Assembly (NCBI GenBank): GCA_031308135.1
Contig: JAHLJT010000631.1
Coordinates: forward strand, 170,651,270-170,715,269
DNA: 64,000 nucleotides
DNA from: Acheta domesticus
Taxonomy: Eukaryota > Arthropoda > Insecta > Orthoptera > Gryllidae
Direction of reading: 5' to 3'
The notes under the pieces were generated by a model, which saw only the letters and a list, made by a program, of their open reading frames with translations, was not told where the DNA came from and searched no databases. This document shows positions 23,001 through 36,800 of the stretch, piece by piece (within the stretch, counting starts at the first letter, position 1; each line of letters begins with the position of its first letter). Made by a program: the position numbers and the translations under genes.

Positions 23001-26000
23001 GGAGCGCCATTCAATGAACTTGTATAAAATTTGATGTCTTCACGAAACCACGATGAGTAATTTATCTATAAAACGCGGTTTCCGCCTCGCACATTTTCCC
23101 CATTTTTTTATCATGAACTGACAAAAATGGCTAATTTGAGTTTTCATCGCAATTGTTGAAGTGTTTCTAATAGTTTCTTCACATAATTCGTGTAAAATAC
23201 ACGAAAGTACGGCGTCATACCTTGCCTCCGTGGAGCTTTCATCACCAATCATCAAATGACGGCCTCCGAGAAATTGAGCGCTCCTCGGTGAAAAAAAACA
23301 TTAAAAACTCTTGAGTACGCAGGTGTGCGCAGCTGATCTTTCATGATTTCGATAGCCAAATGAACAACATTTAATGTCTTTATATCCATAAGTGTCAATT
23401 ACGGTAAATTCTATATTAAAAGCTTAGAAAAAAATTTGTAAAATAGAGTGAAAATGGCATTAAAATTACTTACTTTTACAAAACACCTCCCGACAAATCA
23501 AGAACACTTATTACTTATCTTGAGACTCCACTAAAAATAAACAACCTTTCGAACACACAATTTGTGAATGACGATCGTGAAAGTGCCAGCACATTGGTCT
23601 CCAAAACGAGATATAGTGAAATGCTACCTGACAGTGCCGTCCGGTTACAACGCAAGATTGAGCAAGTTTGATCTTGTTCTAGTGCCAACTCAAGCGCTTC
23701 ATAAGAAAATCTATTCCTATTTTATGTACTACGGTCCTTTTAAAATCAAGCAAATACTTCAGATAAACCCTTCTGAGTACTTTGGAAAATGATTATTTTT
23801 TTTCGAGCTAGATGAGCGAAATTGTACAAATTTACACAAAATTACAAAAATGTGCGGTGGTCAAATCTTCCATTAGCATTTACAACTATCCATATTCGTC
23901 ATCAATTCGAGTTATTGAAATATTACGAGGATTGATGGGATCGAGGATTCAAAAATCTAACCGCTTTTCGAAAATATTTACCTGCACGTGGCACAATCTG
24001 GCAGACTTCTCCACATTCCGCCAATGTGTCTCTTCTTTATCATTCACTCTGACAAAAAAATAGTTTTCGATACTTCTTAAGAATATTTACAATTCCTGGA
24101 ATTTCTGTCCTTACGGTCCGTTGAGGCCAGTATTGATTGTTTTGATAGGCTATAAAACGGTTGAAAATTACCAAAGACCCCACCGCTCTGAGAAATCTAT
24201 GTTTTGGCCAGCTTCATCGGCAGGAGCTCCAGCTGAAAATGGCTAAGTTCGTGTAGTTGCAGGTTTACGATAGATTTCACTAATGATCTATATTGTTCAC
24301 TAAAAACAATGTTGTAAGAATTAACTTATTCTCTAGAAAATCGGATGAAAACATGTATGCGTGTGAATTAACTCATCAACCGGATGTGAACGGACAGGCA
24401 ATAAATACCACATGGAAAAGTGTGCGCTTTGTCTACTTTCAACACATCTTTAATTAAACTCGCAGGAGAATAAATTTTAATTACAAAATTATGCATGCCC
24501 TTTCATTCACTAATTAGCGGAATGACAAAAAAAAATAGTAAGCGCACAACTTGGCCAACATTAGTGAAAAGAAAACGATTCATTTCTACGTGTTAATCAC
24601 CGACCACATCCCCAACTTGGTTTGGCATCAATAAATGTGAAAACTATCAACTAAAACAGCATGTACTTTTTCACCCATACTTTCAAACAAAATTACACAA
24701 AGAGTACACAAGTTTTCAAAAATTTGTACATAACTTTATTTCAAAATCTAAAATGAATTAGAAAAAAATCTTTATGCTCATAATTGTAGTTGTAGAAAAA
24801 CACCAAAAAACTTTTGAATTTTTAAAATTTTTGAAAAATCAGGCTTTTCAACGAATATGAGACATGTGCCATTCACTTAAACGTTCTTCACACTATCCAA
24901 CAACAAAATTTAATCAAAAACGATGGAGCCTTTTTTATAAAAAATATGGAAAATATCCCAGGATCTTCATATAAAGTACCTCCCAAACTTAAAGTAATGG
25001 TGACACCAGACAGATCGATTGGGAAATATCAATTTTGCGGAAAATCAGCTGAACGGTTTAGCCGCTAGCGTTCTTCACACACGAACAGACGAACGGATGG
25101 ACAAACGTTTTTCCATCTTTCGATTTTTCGGTATCAGGGATTTTCGCGCAGCACTACATAACTTTCTCTCTACTGCGTAAGCGGCAGTGATAAAGTACAA
25201 ACCACTCACATGATTGGAAAAATAATACGAAAACGCATTGTCCGCAGGTGGCGATTCCAGACTTCTCGGCGGGCGCCATGGAGAACTGGGGGCTCATCAC
25301 CTACCGCGAGACGGCGCTGCTGTTAGACGAGGCGAACGGGCCCGAGTCGGCGCGGCGGCGCGTGGCGGTCGTCATCGCGCACGAGCTGGCGCACATGTGG
25401 TTCGGCAACCTGGCCACCACGGCGCGGTGGGACAGCCACGTGGCTCAACGAGGGCTTCGCCGAGTACTTCGAGTACCTGGCGGTGGACGCCGTGCACCCG
25501 GAGTGGCGCATGCGCGAGCAGTTCGTGGTGGACGACATGATGTCGGCGCTGGCCGCCGACGCCTTCGTCACCGCCAACCCGCTCACCCGCGCCGTCTGCT
25601 CGCCCGCCGACGCCACCGGCGCCTTCGAGTCGCTCACCTACTCCAAGGGTGAGCGCCCTCTAAACTTTGATTTTTCTAGAGTAGCCGATGGCTTTAGGTC
25701 ATTGTAACACCTTCTGCCTTATAACATGAATCTTTTTAGTTAATTCGCGAACGTCCTTCTTAACGGGGCTCGTAGGCTCAGAAATGCGCTTTCCTTTGTT
25801 TAAAATATGTATTTCATATGGCAGGTAAAGTAATAACCTAATGTCATTAGTCACTACAGAAAAATTGAAGTATAGACGTGTTCTTAATGAAAATACGCTT
25901 ATTTCCAATGTTACATACCTCCTTAAATTTTCATGAAGAGACAGATGGCCTGAGTTCATGAGGCCTGAGTTCAGGATCAAATTCTAAGGTTTTCGGATAT

Positions 26001-27850
26001 CGTTTAACATTTACGCAAGTTTTGAACAAATTTTTTGGCAAGGAAAAAATTAAAGGGAAAAAATTAAAATTGTCTACATTACCAGCAAAATTACGCAAAC
26101 ACTATTAAAACATTAGAACCATTGTACATGATTTATATAATTTGTCATTTCTTGTCTTATAATTATCCTAACTTTCGCAATTTTTCAATATTGAGAATTC
26201 AACGAAAAAGAGTTCTGTTTCATTTTTAGTCGTGCTTTGACCTAATCGAGAAAAAAATTTAATCCAAACTTTTGGGTCTATTGTTGATGACACATTCTTT
26301 CTAAGAATGCTCGTATTTCATACAAAATTATGAAAAAAACTTTTCGTATTTTTAAACTATACACATACATTTAAATATCTTTCTTAAAAGCACATTTTAT
26401 TAAAAAATATCAATCTTCATTACTGTAGTCGCCGACAATTTTTTAAACTTGTAATATTCAGAAATTTATAATTCAATGAAAATTGGACCTGCGCCATTTT
26501 TCCTAAGTTCTGTCTGAGCAAGACAAAAATGAAGCTTTCTTTTCTCTCTGAGTAAACATGAAAAGCAAAAATTGGAGCAGTTTTAGAGAAGAATTTTGAA
26601 AATGCCGTTGATGCTTCAAAAATAAAAAAAATCTGTTTCACATACGAGGGGCTACGACGTCGTCTAGATCAAATCAGAGAATAATAGTTTCAATAAACTA
26701 TTGTCAACAGTTTAGCCGCTAGGGTTGTTCACAGAAGGCAGACGTTTTTGCCATAAACTAATTTCCCGGTATCAAGAACCCTCGAAAAAAACAGGATTCT
26801 GACTACACAACGTGTTTGAGGAAGTTGTTAACTACGTATAGTAATAGAATTATCTGCTTTCGGTATTAGGTTCTCACAAAGGTTTCTCTACCGAAAAATT
26901 TACATTGACCACAAAATTACAATATTTTGCTATGCCACGTAAGTAGTATGCGAGAAAGTAGATTTCAGTTATTATATCACATCCTAACTACACCCTTCTC
27001 TTTCCGTCTGATCAATAACAAATTCATTTAAAATGTCTTTCAACAGGTGCTTCTGTCCTTCGAATGTTCAGCTACATTGTGGGAGAAAATAATTTCCGAG
27101 AAGCTCTTCGACGTTACCTCAATACAAAGTGGGTATCTCATAATTACTTTTCATCAATAATTATTAACAATGATAAATAATTTCGCTTGAAAGGTCTACT
27201 ACACATTAAATACCTTATAAATTTTAAGAAATGGGCAGTCATGCTTTGCTTGAACATCAGGTCATTGATAGGATTCGATACATAGACAATGACTAACCTT
27301 CCTGAGAAAAATTAAGGAGTTACGGACAATTTGCAGAAAAGAGCTAAATCTCGAAATATACATATCTAAATAAAAAAGTAATATCTGTGTGAACATTGTT
27401 TATATTCCGATATTACTCTCTTTTCAATAAAACGGCTGATCCATTTTCATCACTCTTGCAGCAAGATAATTCATAGTCTTGTGTTGTTCCTAAACGGCCT
27501 TTGTGTAAAAATTAGTTTCGTTTGTCTCGCAGCGCGTTCAAAGCAGTTGAACCAGAAGAGCTCTTCCGGGAGTTGAAGGTGTACTCGGAGGAGGCGGGTC
27601 TCTCATACCCGGAAATGGACGAACTCCTTTACACGTGGACGGAGCAGAGCGGGTATCCTATGGTCCTGGTAATGAGGGACTACAAAGACCGCACAGCCAG
27701 AATAAGCCAGGTGAGAGTAAATGTCAATCGTACTTCTGTAAAACTTGCTCTCTTATCAAGATGGTCTGAGATACGTATGAGAGTAATGCTCAACATTTCT
27801 TCATTTAACACTGAAATTAGTTTAGTTTTAACATTATTAATTAGAAAATT

Positions 27851-27882
<32 letters not shown>

Positions 27883-30800
27883 TGTAATAATAATAATAAT
27901 AATTGTAATAACAATAATAATAATAATAATAATAATAAATATTGTTTTGTCACATTTTATTTTGGGGTTGGTTACACAAATCGAAGATGTAACTAAAGTT
28001 AATATTTTTGAAAAGTAAGAAGAAAAAAATTTCGATTTATAGTAATATAGAAGTGTATCTTAAAATTAAAACTGCTCACGTTAATAGCAACATTTCCAGT
28101 CTTGTTATTGGTTTCTAGTCTTGCTATTTCGGGCGTGAAGTTAAACGTTCCTCACTGTACTTTCTGTGACCAACCTAAGGCCAGCTCAGGAAGGTATAAT
28201 ACGGAATGATTTCAAAACCGAAGTATGTAAAATTAATCGAGCTATGTATACGATTCATTGTAAAAAATTTGACTTGCAGGTTCCTCTTGAGTTCTCCCTA
28301 ACAAAGGATAATATTAAGACATTATTCTTCATCATAAGTTTCCCATTCATTGTTAAAAACAGGAACATTTAAGAATCTTTCTTTAAGAGAAGGCTGTTTT
28401 ATCTGTCACATTGATTATACGAATGATTTCATTATACGGTTGATAATTGTTTAACAAACGCGTAATCGAGATTTTAGGGATTTAAAGAAAGTCTCTTTGC
28501 AATTAACATATGGTATCTATATTTCATAACTTAACTTGATCGACTGTTAGCACAAAACCAATAATATTGCCCCTGAAGTAATCGAGAAAATTCAATTGTT
28601 TTGTAGAAGTATCTGTTAATTAGCTTTCTTGGTGATAAGTCCGCTGAAATACACATTATTGTGCAAAGCCTTCTTAAATTAACGACTTTCTACCAACAGG
28701 TTCGGTACCAAACGATGCCTGTAAGTTTCGACTACCCTCCTTACTACGTGCCATTAACATGGACGCAGCGTGGATCTGGTTTCGACGTGAGACGCCCACA
28801 ACTGTATCTGACTACCGATGAACCCAGCAAAGTGATGGAAGGAATGCCAGCCAATGACACATGGGTGATTTTTAATATACAGCGGACAGGTGCAAATTTT
28901 ATTTAATTTAATAACATTACTATAAAAATAAATATAAACCACTCTCTCCACCCCTCTCACTTTCTTCCTGATCTCTCTATTTCTACCAATACCTCCTATT
29001 CTGTCTCTCTGTCTCTCTCTCTCTCTCCGTATGTGTATGTTTGCGTGTGTCTCCTCTAGCAACACAATATAAGACAATTTTTCGTGTAAATGTGTCTACC
29101 TACATGCTGTGTTTCAATGACTCTGTGAAGTTTTCGGGTAGAAATAGATGGGAAAATCAGTAATTCAATGTACAAACAGTAAAAAAAGGATAAGCGTTTG
29201 AAAACAGATGCACCAGTTTTGTTGGGGAAGAAATTATGAACGTTGATCACAAGCAATAAATGAAGAGATGTCAAACATTTTGAATGGCTAGGCTAAAGGT
29301 AATTGTAGTTCAAATCTAATTGTATCATGTATATTCTTTTTACGCGGATATCTCAGAATAATTGTTACAAACTTCTAGGTCATAGGAGATGAAAATAATC
29401 ACTTTTGGCCAATGAAGATGTGTTGTGAAATTCCATGTAGTTACATTACAATTGAAGGACTTCTGAAAAACACAGCATTAGTCCAAAGATTCAATTTGTG
29501 GGAAATGAGAATAAAATGTCCACTTTCCAACTCTCCTCCTAGCCTACTTCCCAAGGCAGCGCTCTCCCTGCCAACGCGCGCTAGGAGCATTATCATATCC
29601 GTTAAACACAGTCGCAAAAAATCGAAATTACGGAAAAAATGCTTACATAACATACGACAATATGTATATTATTGGATTCGTCTATTTACTCATTACAGAC
29701 TAAAGAAATATGTATAGTTCCATTTGAGAAAAAAGTTTCCGCAATATCTCGTAAAATACTAGTGATAAAATCGAAATGAATATATGTATAAACTAGTCCT
29801 TATACCATCATGCACTTCTGTGAAAATTGCATTGCAATAATTTCAACCGTTGAAAAATTGTAAGAAGTGCTAAAGTTATGTAACTCGCCCTGTTATACGA
29901 GAATGTATAGCTCGTCTCCCACCAACTATTAACTATTCCATAACATCTAAATGGTTCTTGATATCGAAGTGAATTTTTCGCTCAACAATGAGGATCAAAA
30001 CGCAAGTAATACCCCATAGAAATATTGTTTGTAATATTTTTATTTTTTGCAAATGAAATTATCTTTGCTATCTTGAATAGAAGATATATTTTTCTCATTA
30101 GCAATGATAGATAATAAACATAAGTTAACAATGATGTATCATCTTGTTAATGTTTTAATGTTAATTTGTGTATAAATTAAATTTTCTGACATGTGATTTG
30201 AAATTAAACTGGCCGTATTTCCATTAGTTGCTCTTGCAACAATCGCCTTTGGGACCGTGGCCTTTAAACACCTACGGGGAGAGGAGAGACTGATTGTGAG
30301 AGAAGAGGTGGCAGTGAGAGATGGAGGCGTAACTACAGGTCTTGACACGAAGGACACGAGAACGAAAATCGATTTTGGGGATCGATTCCCGGCCGGGGCA
30401 AAAATGAAACTGTAGCTTTCTAACATAAATTGTTTCAGCTGTGTGAGGAAAGGAAAAGCTGAGGGAAGCCGTGTACGCTAGAAACAGTATTGAGAATACG
30501 TCACGCTCTCCACATGTCTTCCTTAGTCCCTGCGTGGATAATAAATAACACACGGCCCTAGTCCTGAGAACACTGCACATGCATAGCGAGTAGTGTGGGT
30601 AAATAGAAAAACGCCTTCATTAGTCATGGTGTTGTTAGGTTCATACCTTGTAGTGTGCCACGTCGGTAATGACAGAAGGTAGTATTTTATGACACTTCGA
30701 GATGATCGCGTGAATGGTTAAGATCGAAACGCGTAAAACATAACTTTCCAAAGTGTTATGCACTTTGTATTTGCAAGTTCGTAATTATTTTATGTCTTAA

Positions 30801-33800
30801 GGTTAAGGAACAGGTCAGTACATTACAAAGTATTCGTTCAAGTACTATTTGTTATCGCGCTAAGGGATGTCACAATAACATTACATTCTGTCAAGAAAAC
30901 ACTTGTACTTCATGAATGATGTCGATCGGGTGAACCGGGAAATATCAAAATGTAATGTTAAGTGATTTAGCACTTGTGGACCACAAAATATGTAAATGGT
31001 ACGTTCTATTAATATTTTTAACATTTATTTCGTACTTTTGAGACATTACGCCGAATGACTAAGAAATGTACGTGTTTTAAAGTTCCAGGAAATGCAATTT
31101 TTATTTAGGCCCTTAAATTAAACCTAGGAAGAAAGTTTATTCTGTCACACGTACATTTTATCTTCCAAAAATTTCTTGTATGGATTGATTAGTAAGTTGA
31201 CAAAAAATTAAGTAACACTAACTGAAGAAAAATGGAGTTTGAGGAGACACACCATTTACGTCGTAGCCTCCTCTGTAGCTTGTACACTGGCCCACCGATC
31301 TTGGGTTGATCGAAATTTCAACTGGATTTATCAAAATTAATACTTCGGTAATGGATCCACCAAAAAATTCCAAAGCACAACTATTCCAATGTGTAACTCT
31401 ATCGCGAATAAATTCGGTAATTAACTTTATTAAAGCTACTAAATTGAATAAAACGTGTGAATATCGGGTAACGCAGTTGCTCCATTATCCATATAGGAAC
31501 ATTACACATTCCTAATTCTTTTGTCTTTCATTGGATCAAAATTGATAATCAAGAATACAATTTTTAATGACTGTTAAAAGAAAAATGAAAAATGAAGTTA
31601 TTAAAAACGACCTATTACTCGGGAAAATTAGTAACAATCCATGAAAATTAAAATTCATAAAATTTAAGATGAAAATAATAGAAGAACACGCTGCGAAAGT
31701 AGTAAGAAGCGTCATCTTCTATTAAGTTCTCCTCCAATTTTCAGTTGGAACTAATGAAGAAATCGCCAGTAAAACGGACACATTTCCAATAAAATGATTG
31801 TTTACAAGTGTAGCACTATACTGAATAGTTGGGATTCAAGAGTTGGGACATAAACTCTGAGGAAATTTTGTAGAAATTCAAATCTTCTTTCGAACTTAAG
31901 TCTCTTTTTTCTTCTTTCCTTTCTTTTGTGCGAATTCTTTGATATTTTCTGAGCTCGTGATTCACGATGTTCTCCCCTTTCCAGGTCAGATGAAGGGTGT
32001 TTATGAATGCTTGAGAAAACAACAATCCAATGCTACTTCGATTTTTCAATCATCACGTAGTTTTAGAAGTCTCTACTGTGATTTTTGAAAATTAATACAA
32101 TGCCATATGTTAATTGAGTTTTGTGTATTAATAGACATGAAGGCACGTTATAATCTGGTTTCCTTTTGCAAAAACTTCAATAAGACGTAGGAAGAACTTT
32201 TTTCTGGATATAAATTGTGATGGAACTGCTCACAAAATGGAGGCGCCGACACACTTATGGTGTGACAGTCGTCCCAAGTCGCAGGAGGGGACACGCGCTG
32301 AATTTATTTAATAAGGGCGCCAAGCGCATGCCCACTTACCTGCTTAATGTCGCCGGCGTTGAGCGTCTCAGGGGTGAGCGCCCTGGGTCGAAGGGTTGCA
32401 TTTGGTGGTTTCTTAAGATTTAGAATAATAACACTTTGCTATGGTATTAATTGGTTCACCCGACCAAATGGCGGGGACTAATTTATTCAACAAATTAAAC
32501 GAAGAGAAACTGTTCAGGTTGATGCTGGGTTATTGTCACTTTAGTAGCCGATTAATGAATGATGGTGATGACAAACTTACAATCTGTGATGTTAGATGGT
32601 AATGTCACCGCGACTGGATTGCTCGCCGAGCGACGGAGAAGTGTAGTCGGACCCTCAGGAGGCGACGCCGGAACGTTGCAAGGTTGGCCTCCGATTGCCT
32701 CCGGGGTGATGACTCCGGCGCACGGGACGTCGGCGGTGGATGACCGGGCGGTGGCGACGTGATGCTCGCGCGCGTCTCAGGCCGTCACACGACACCTGGA
32801 CCGCGTATGACGCTCGAAGCCAAACTTTGGCTATTCGGAATTAATTCCGTGAAGACCGGGCAAGTTTCGCAGTGGTCGGCTCAGTGTGTGCCTTACCCAC
32901 TGCTGCTGTTCCCTTTCTACCGCAGGTTTCATTAACTGACTAATATTCGGTGCTTTTCTTAACTACCACTGTTAATCTACTCAAAACTTTACTTGTTGGT
33001 TTCTATCTCCACACGACTTCTCCTGCACGACCGTCCTCTCTCGCGTCTGTCGCCCGTCCTCCCTCTCGCCTCGCTCGCCCGTCTGTCCCTTTCGTTTTTT
33101 CGAAAAAAATCTCAAAGTGCTCACGTGCTTCCTGCCTAGTGATTTTATTGGTCGGATTTGAACTTCTCGAACCTTCTATTTCATCAACGGTGCCTTCTGG
33201 TTGTTCATTGGCCGGCATTGTTAGGCCGGAGGAGCGCGCACGTGTCCCTTCTGCTTTGGCATGTGATGATTTTATAGGCTTTTAGAGGATTATTGAGCCG
33301 GGTGCGATCGCCAAGTCGCTAAAATGGTTGTTCCGGCTGTCGATCATCCAGTATTGTTGGACAAAGGGTAAGATTTATTGTTAGGGGCTTCTGGAGAACT
33401 TGGGCCGTTGGGCGGAACTAAATCGGGTCGCGGTGGACGCGTGGCCCTTTCCAACTTCCGGTAATTTGGCGTGACGCGGGGGGTGAGAGGGTGCGATGGT
33501 CACCCGACGCATCGCGGTATTGTCAGAAAAAGGGTATAATTGATAGTTGAAAGTTTATGGGGGACTTGAGCGGCTGGGCGTATATAATTCGAGGGCGCGT
33601 AGTTCTTTCCTGCCGTCCGGTAATTTGGCGTGACGCAAGGGTGGAGGACTGCGATGGTCCCCGACACATCGCATTACCCCCCGTACAATGAGATTAAAAA
33701 AACGCATGGGACATGTTTTTTTTAATCTAAGAACAAAAAAAGGACATTTACAAAAATAGATGATAAATAAATTTGGGGAGCATGTGCCGACAGATGAAGC

Positions 33801-36800
33801 TGTGAAAACACAAAAACCTGGCATGTCCAGAACGAAAATTAGGGGTTTCAATGACAACTCTAACATGATAAGACAATACTAGTTAATTAAGCAAAAGGAT
33901 AAAATTAATGAAGAGGAACAACACTAAAGCTATCTCTAAAAAACTAGATGACCAATAAATTTAGGACACAAAATCTTTAAGAAGTAATACAAACACATTA
34001 ATGATAAGAAAATGAATGAAAATAATCTTTATCATTTTTCAAAAATAAGAAGTGGTGGTGGGCCATTAGCAACACCTACTCAAACTAAGAGCAAACTAAG
34101 CACTAAATAAGTAATTAAGAAGATAACATAGAGGGATAATTGGAAACAAAACTTAGAAAGACTGGCAAAATGAAACAATGGGGTACCTAAAACTAGTTAA
34201 ACGCTACTGCAAATTGAATAATTGTGCAAAGTGAAGAGCCAAAAGTGGGAACCCTGTTAATCATTATTATATTCGACGCTCTTTTAATACGATTTTAGAG
34301 GTATAAAAACAAGTGGAATAAATGTGACATTTGCAAAATAATAGATAAGCATAATAGTCAACAGTGGCCAAATTATTTAAAACACAAGAGGAGGAAACAA
34401 AATATCAACACGATGGAGAATTGAAAATAGAATGGTAAACGTGAGAAAACAACCAATGAATTAAACAAAGGACTTGGGTTGCAAAAACATTAAATTCATA
34501 ATATCAGAATGGAGCTCGTTTCATTAATTAAAGTCAATGGCTATAACTCTCGTCAACTCTCGACAGAGTATATCTAAGGGATATCTGAATTATTTCTCTC
34601 TCTTTTAATCAACAACGACGTTCACTTATAACTATCACTTAACCAAAGCATTGAAGTAGTAGCGAACCCACGAAATTAATTAATAATAAGACGTGCCAGG
34701 GCAACCGGGCTGGATCCACAAGAATATAATTAAAATAAGGTTACCTAATCAGAGCGACATAAATGAGGGCTTTTATTCTTTCAGCCAATTAATCTAGTTT
34801 AATCTCTGAAAGGAACAAGGTTATAAAAATTGTGAGGACCAACCTCGGAACCATCTGTGCTACGTAAAGTGCAAGCGTTGGGGGCTACAAGCCTCATAAT
34901 TTGGTAAGGACCTACAAATAAAGGAAAGAATTTACTAATAAGGCCTTCAGGCTGATTAGATACTCTGAGAGCTTTGATTAAAACTTTATCGCCGACTTTA
35001 AATAAATGGGTTTTACTCTTCTGGTGTTGTTTTCTCGTATCACCAGCTTTCTTTAAATTTGAGAGAATAATTTGACACCGATCCTCAGGGGAAATTGGAA
35101 TTTGAGTGGCCATTTTTGCTAAAATAGGAAACAATGGTTTCGGCTTCTTATTGAATTGAGCCTCGAAAGGGGTAAATCTGGAAGATTCATGGGGGATGTG
35201 GTTAAGCCACGTATTAATCTTCGGTAGTAAATCGGGCCAAGCGGTATGCTTGTGAGACGCATAAACCCGAAACAAACGTGATAATTCTTTCATGACTCTT
35301 TCGCTTGGGTTTGATCTCGGTGACCTAATAGAACAGAAGATTGTTTGGACACCTAAATCATTTAGCGATTGCTGCCAAAGGTCACTCGTGAACTGCGTGC
35401 CATTGTCACTGAGGACACGCTGATACGTCCCACATTCTTTGAAGAAACCTTGCACTAGGTGTTTTAAAACAGGACTTTGCAGTAGGTTTAACAATTGGAA
35501 AACACTTAACATATTTAGTAAATATGGTCCAGAACTGTGTTCCCATTTATTCCGGACCTGAGCGGTTTAACGGCCTCTGTGGTGGTTGACCTGGGGCTGT
35601 CGAAGGCGGCGCGAGAAGGGGCGCTGTTTGGCCTTGACCGACCTTGAAGGGAGGCGGAAAACTGGTCGTCGCCGGGGGGGAGGGGGCGGGGGGAAAGTGC
35701 GGCGAAGGGCCGTGGTTAAAAGGACGCTCTTGACCTTGCGAATGGCGTGGGGGAAATCCTCGATTCTGATTATTATTATTGCCATTACGTGGGCGTGAAG
35801 AGTTTTGACTCTGATTTTGATAAGAAGCGAATTGCACATTCGTTTGGTCGAAATCGCCCAATAAGATCTGAAATTGCTCAAGATCTTTTACAAAACTAGT
35901 TTTAAGGAGGTTTTGAATGACATATGGATAATGACGAGTTAATAGCCACATAATTTCGTCGTCAGGGGGGGTAGGTTCGCATTGTTTAAGTAGTGGCAAT
36001 GCGAGACACTGCATAATCCCGCATAGACATGTTACCATTCTGGTCCCATCTACCTTTAGCCAAATCCATTTTAAAATTGTATTGGGTGTTTCTATCCCAA
36101 AAACGATTAATAAATTTGGAACGAAAATCCTGAAAATCAGCCGGAACTGGTAACAATGTTTGGAACCATTCTTGGGCATGGTCAACCAACATTTGGGCTA
36201 TAACCTTCGGTTTAGAAGATTCAGGAATGTGTCTCGCTAAAGCAAAATAGTTTTCAACATTACGTAAGAACGTAATGGGCTGTTCACCGCGATTACCAGA
36301 GAATTTTAAATTTGGAGGAATTGACAGTGGCATAGCATTAACCGGGAAAGCTGAAATAGTCTTTTCCGCTACTTTAATTTCTAGTTCGCCTATTTTGACT
36401 TCGATTTCTTTCCGTTCCATTTCCGCCTGTGCCTGGATAACTAATTTTGCTGTTTCAATTTTATTGTTCAGGGAGTCGTGAAGTCCTTCAATCTTATTGT
36501 CAACCCCTTTTAGTATCTTAGTCACTTCGCCTTTCAAGTTGGAAATTTCGGATTCATTGTCTTTAAATTTATCACGAGCCCAATGTCCCAAATTTAATTG
36601 CTTTTCTGAAACGGTTGCAATATCCTTGTTTATGCTGTCTTTAAATTCTGTCATTTGTTGAACTGTTTCAGACTGGAGCGATTCGCATTTCTTTAGTTGG
36701 CCTGTTAAATGTTCTTTGATGTCAGAAATTTGCGTAGAATTATTTTCAACAGCAGAGGCGAGAGAGGCGATTTTAGTGCTCTGTTTATCGACCTTTGAAT

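Larger units (their letters stand above)
28890..32211 (+). other. APN intron 7, left of the LTR element
   Basis: Apart from the CT tract and a possible SINE fragment near 30.34 kb, nothing is recognised. The GC-richer blocks near 29.55 and 30.3 kb do not encode known proteins. Confidence 0.5.

Noticed and set aside
27129..27138. Alternative donor GTATCT for APN exon 5
   Set aside because: Using it would break the phase with exon 6; GTGGGT at 27129 keeps the frame.
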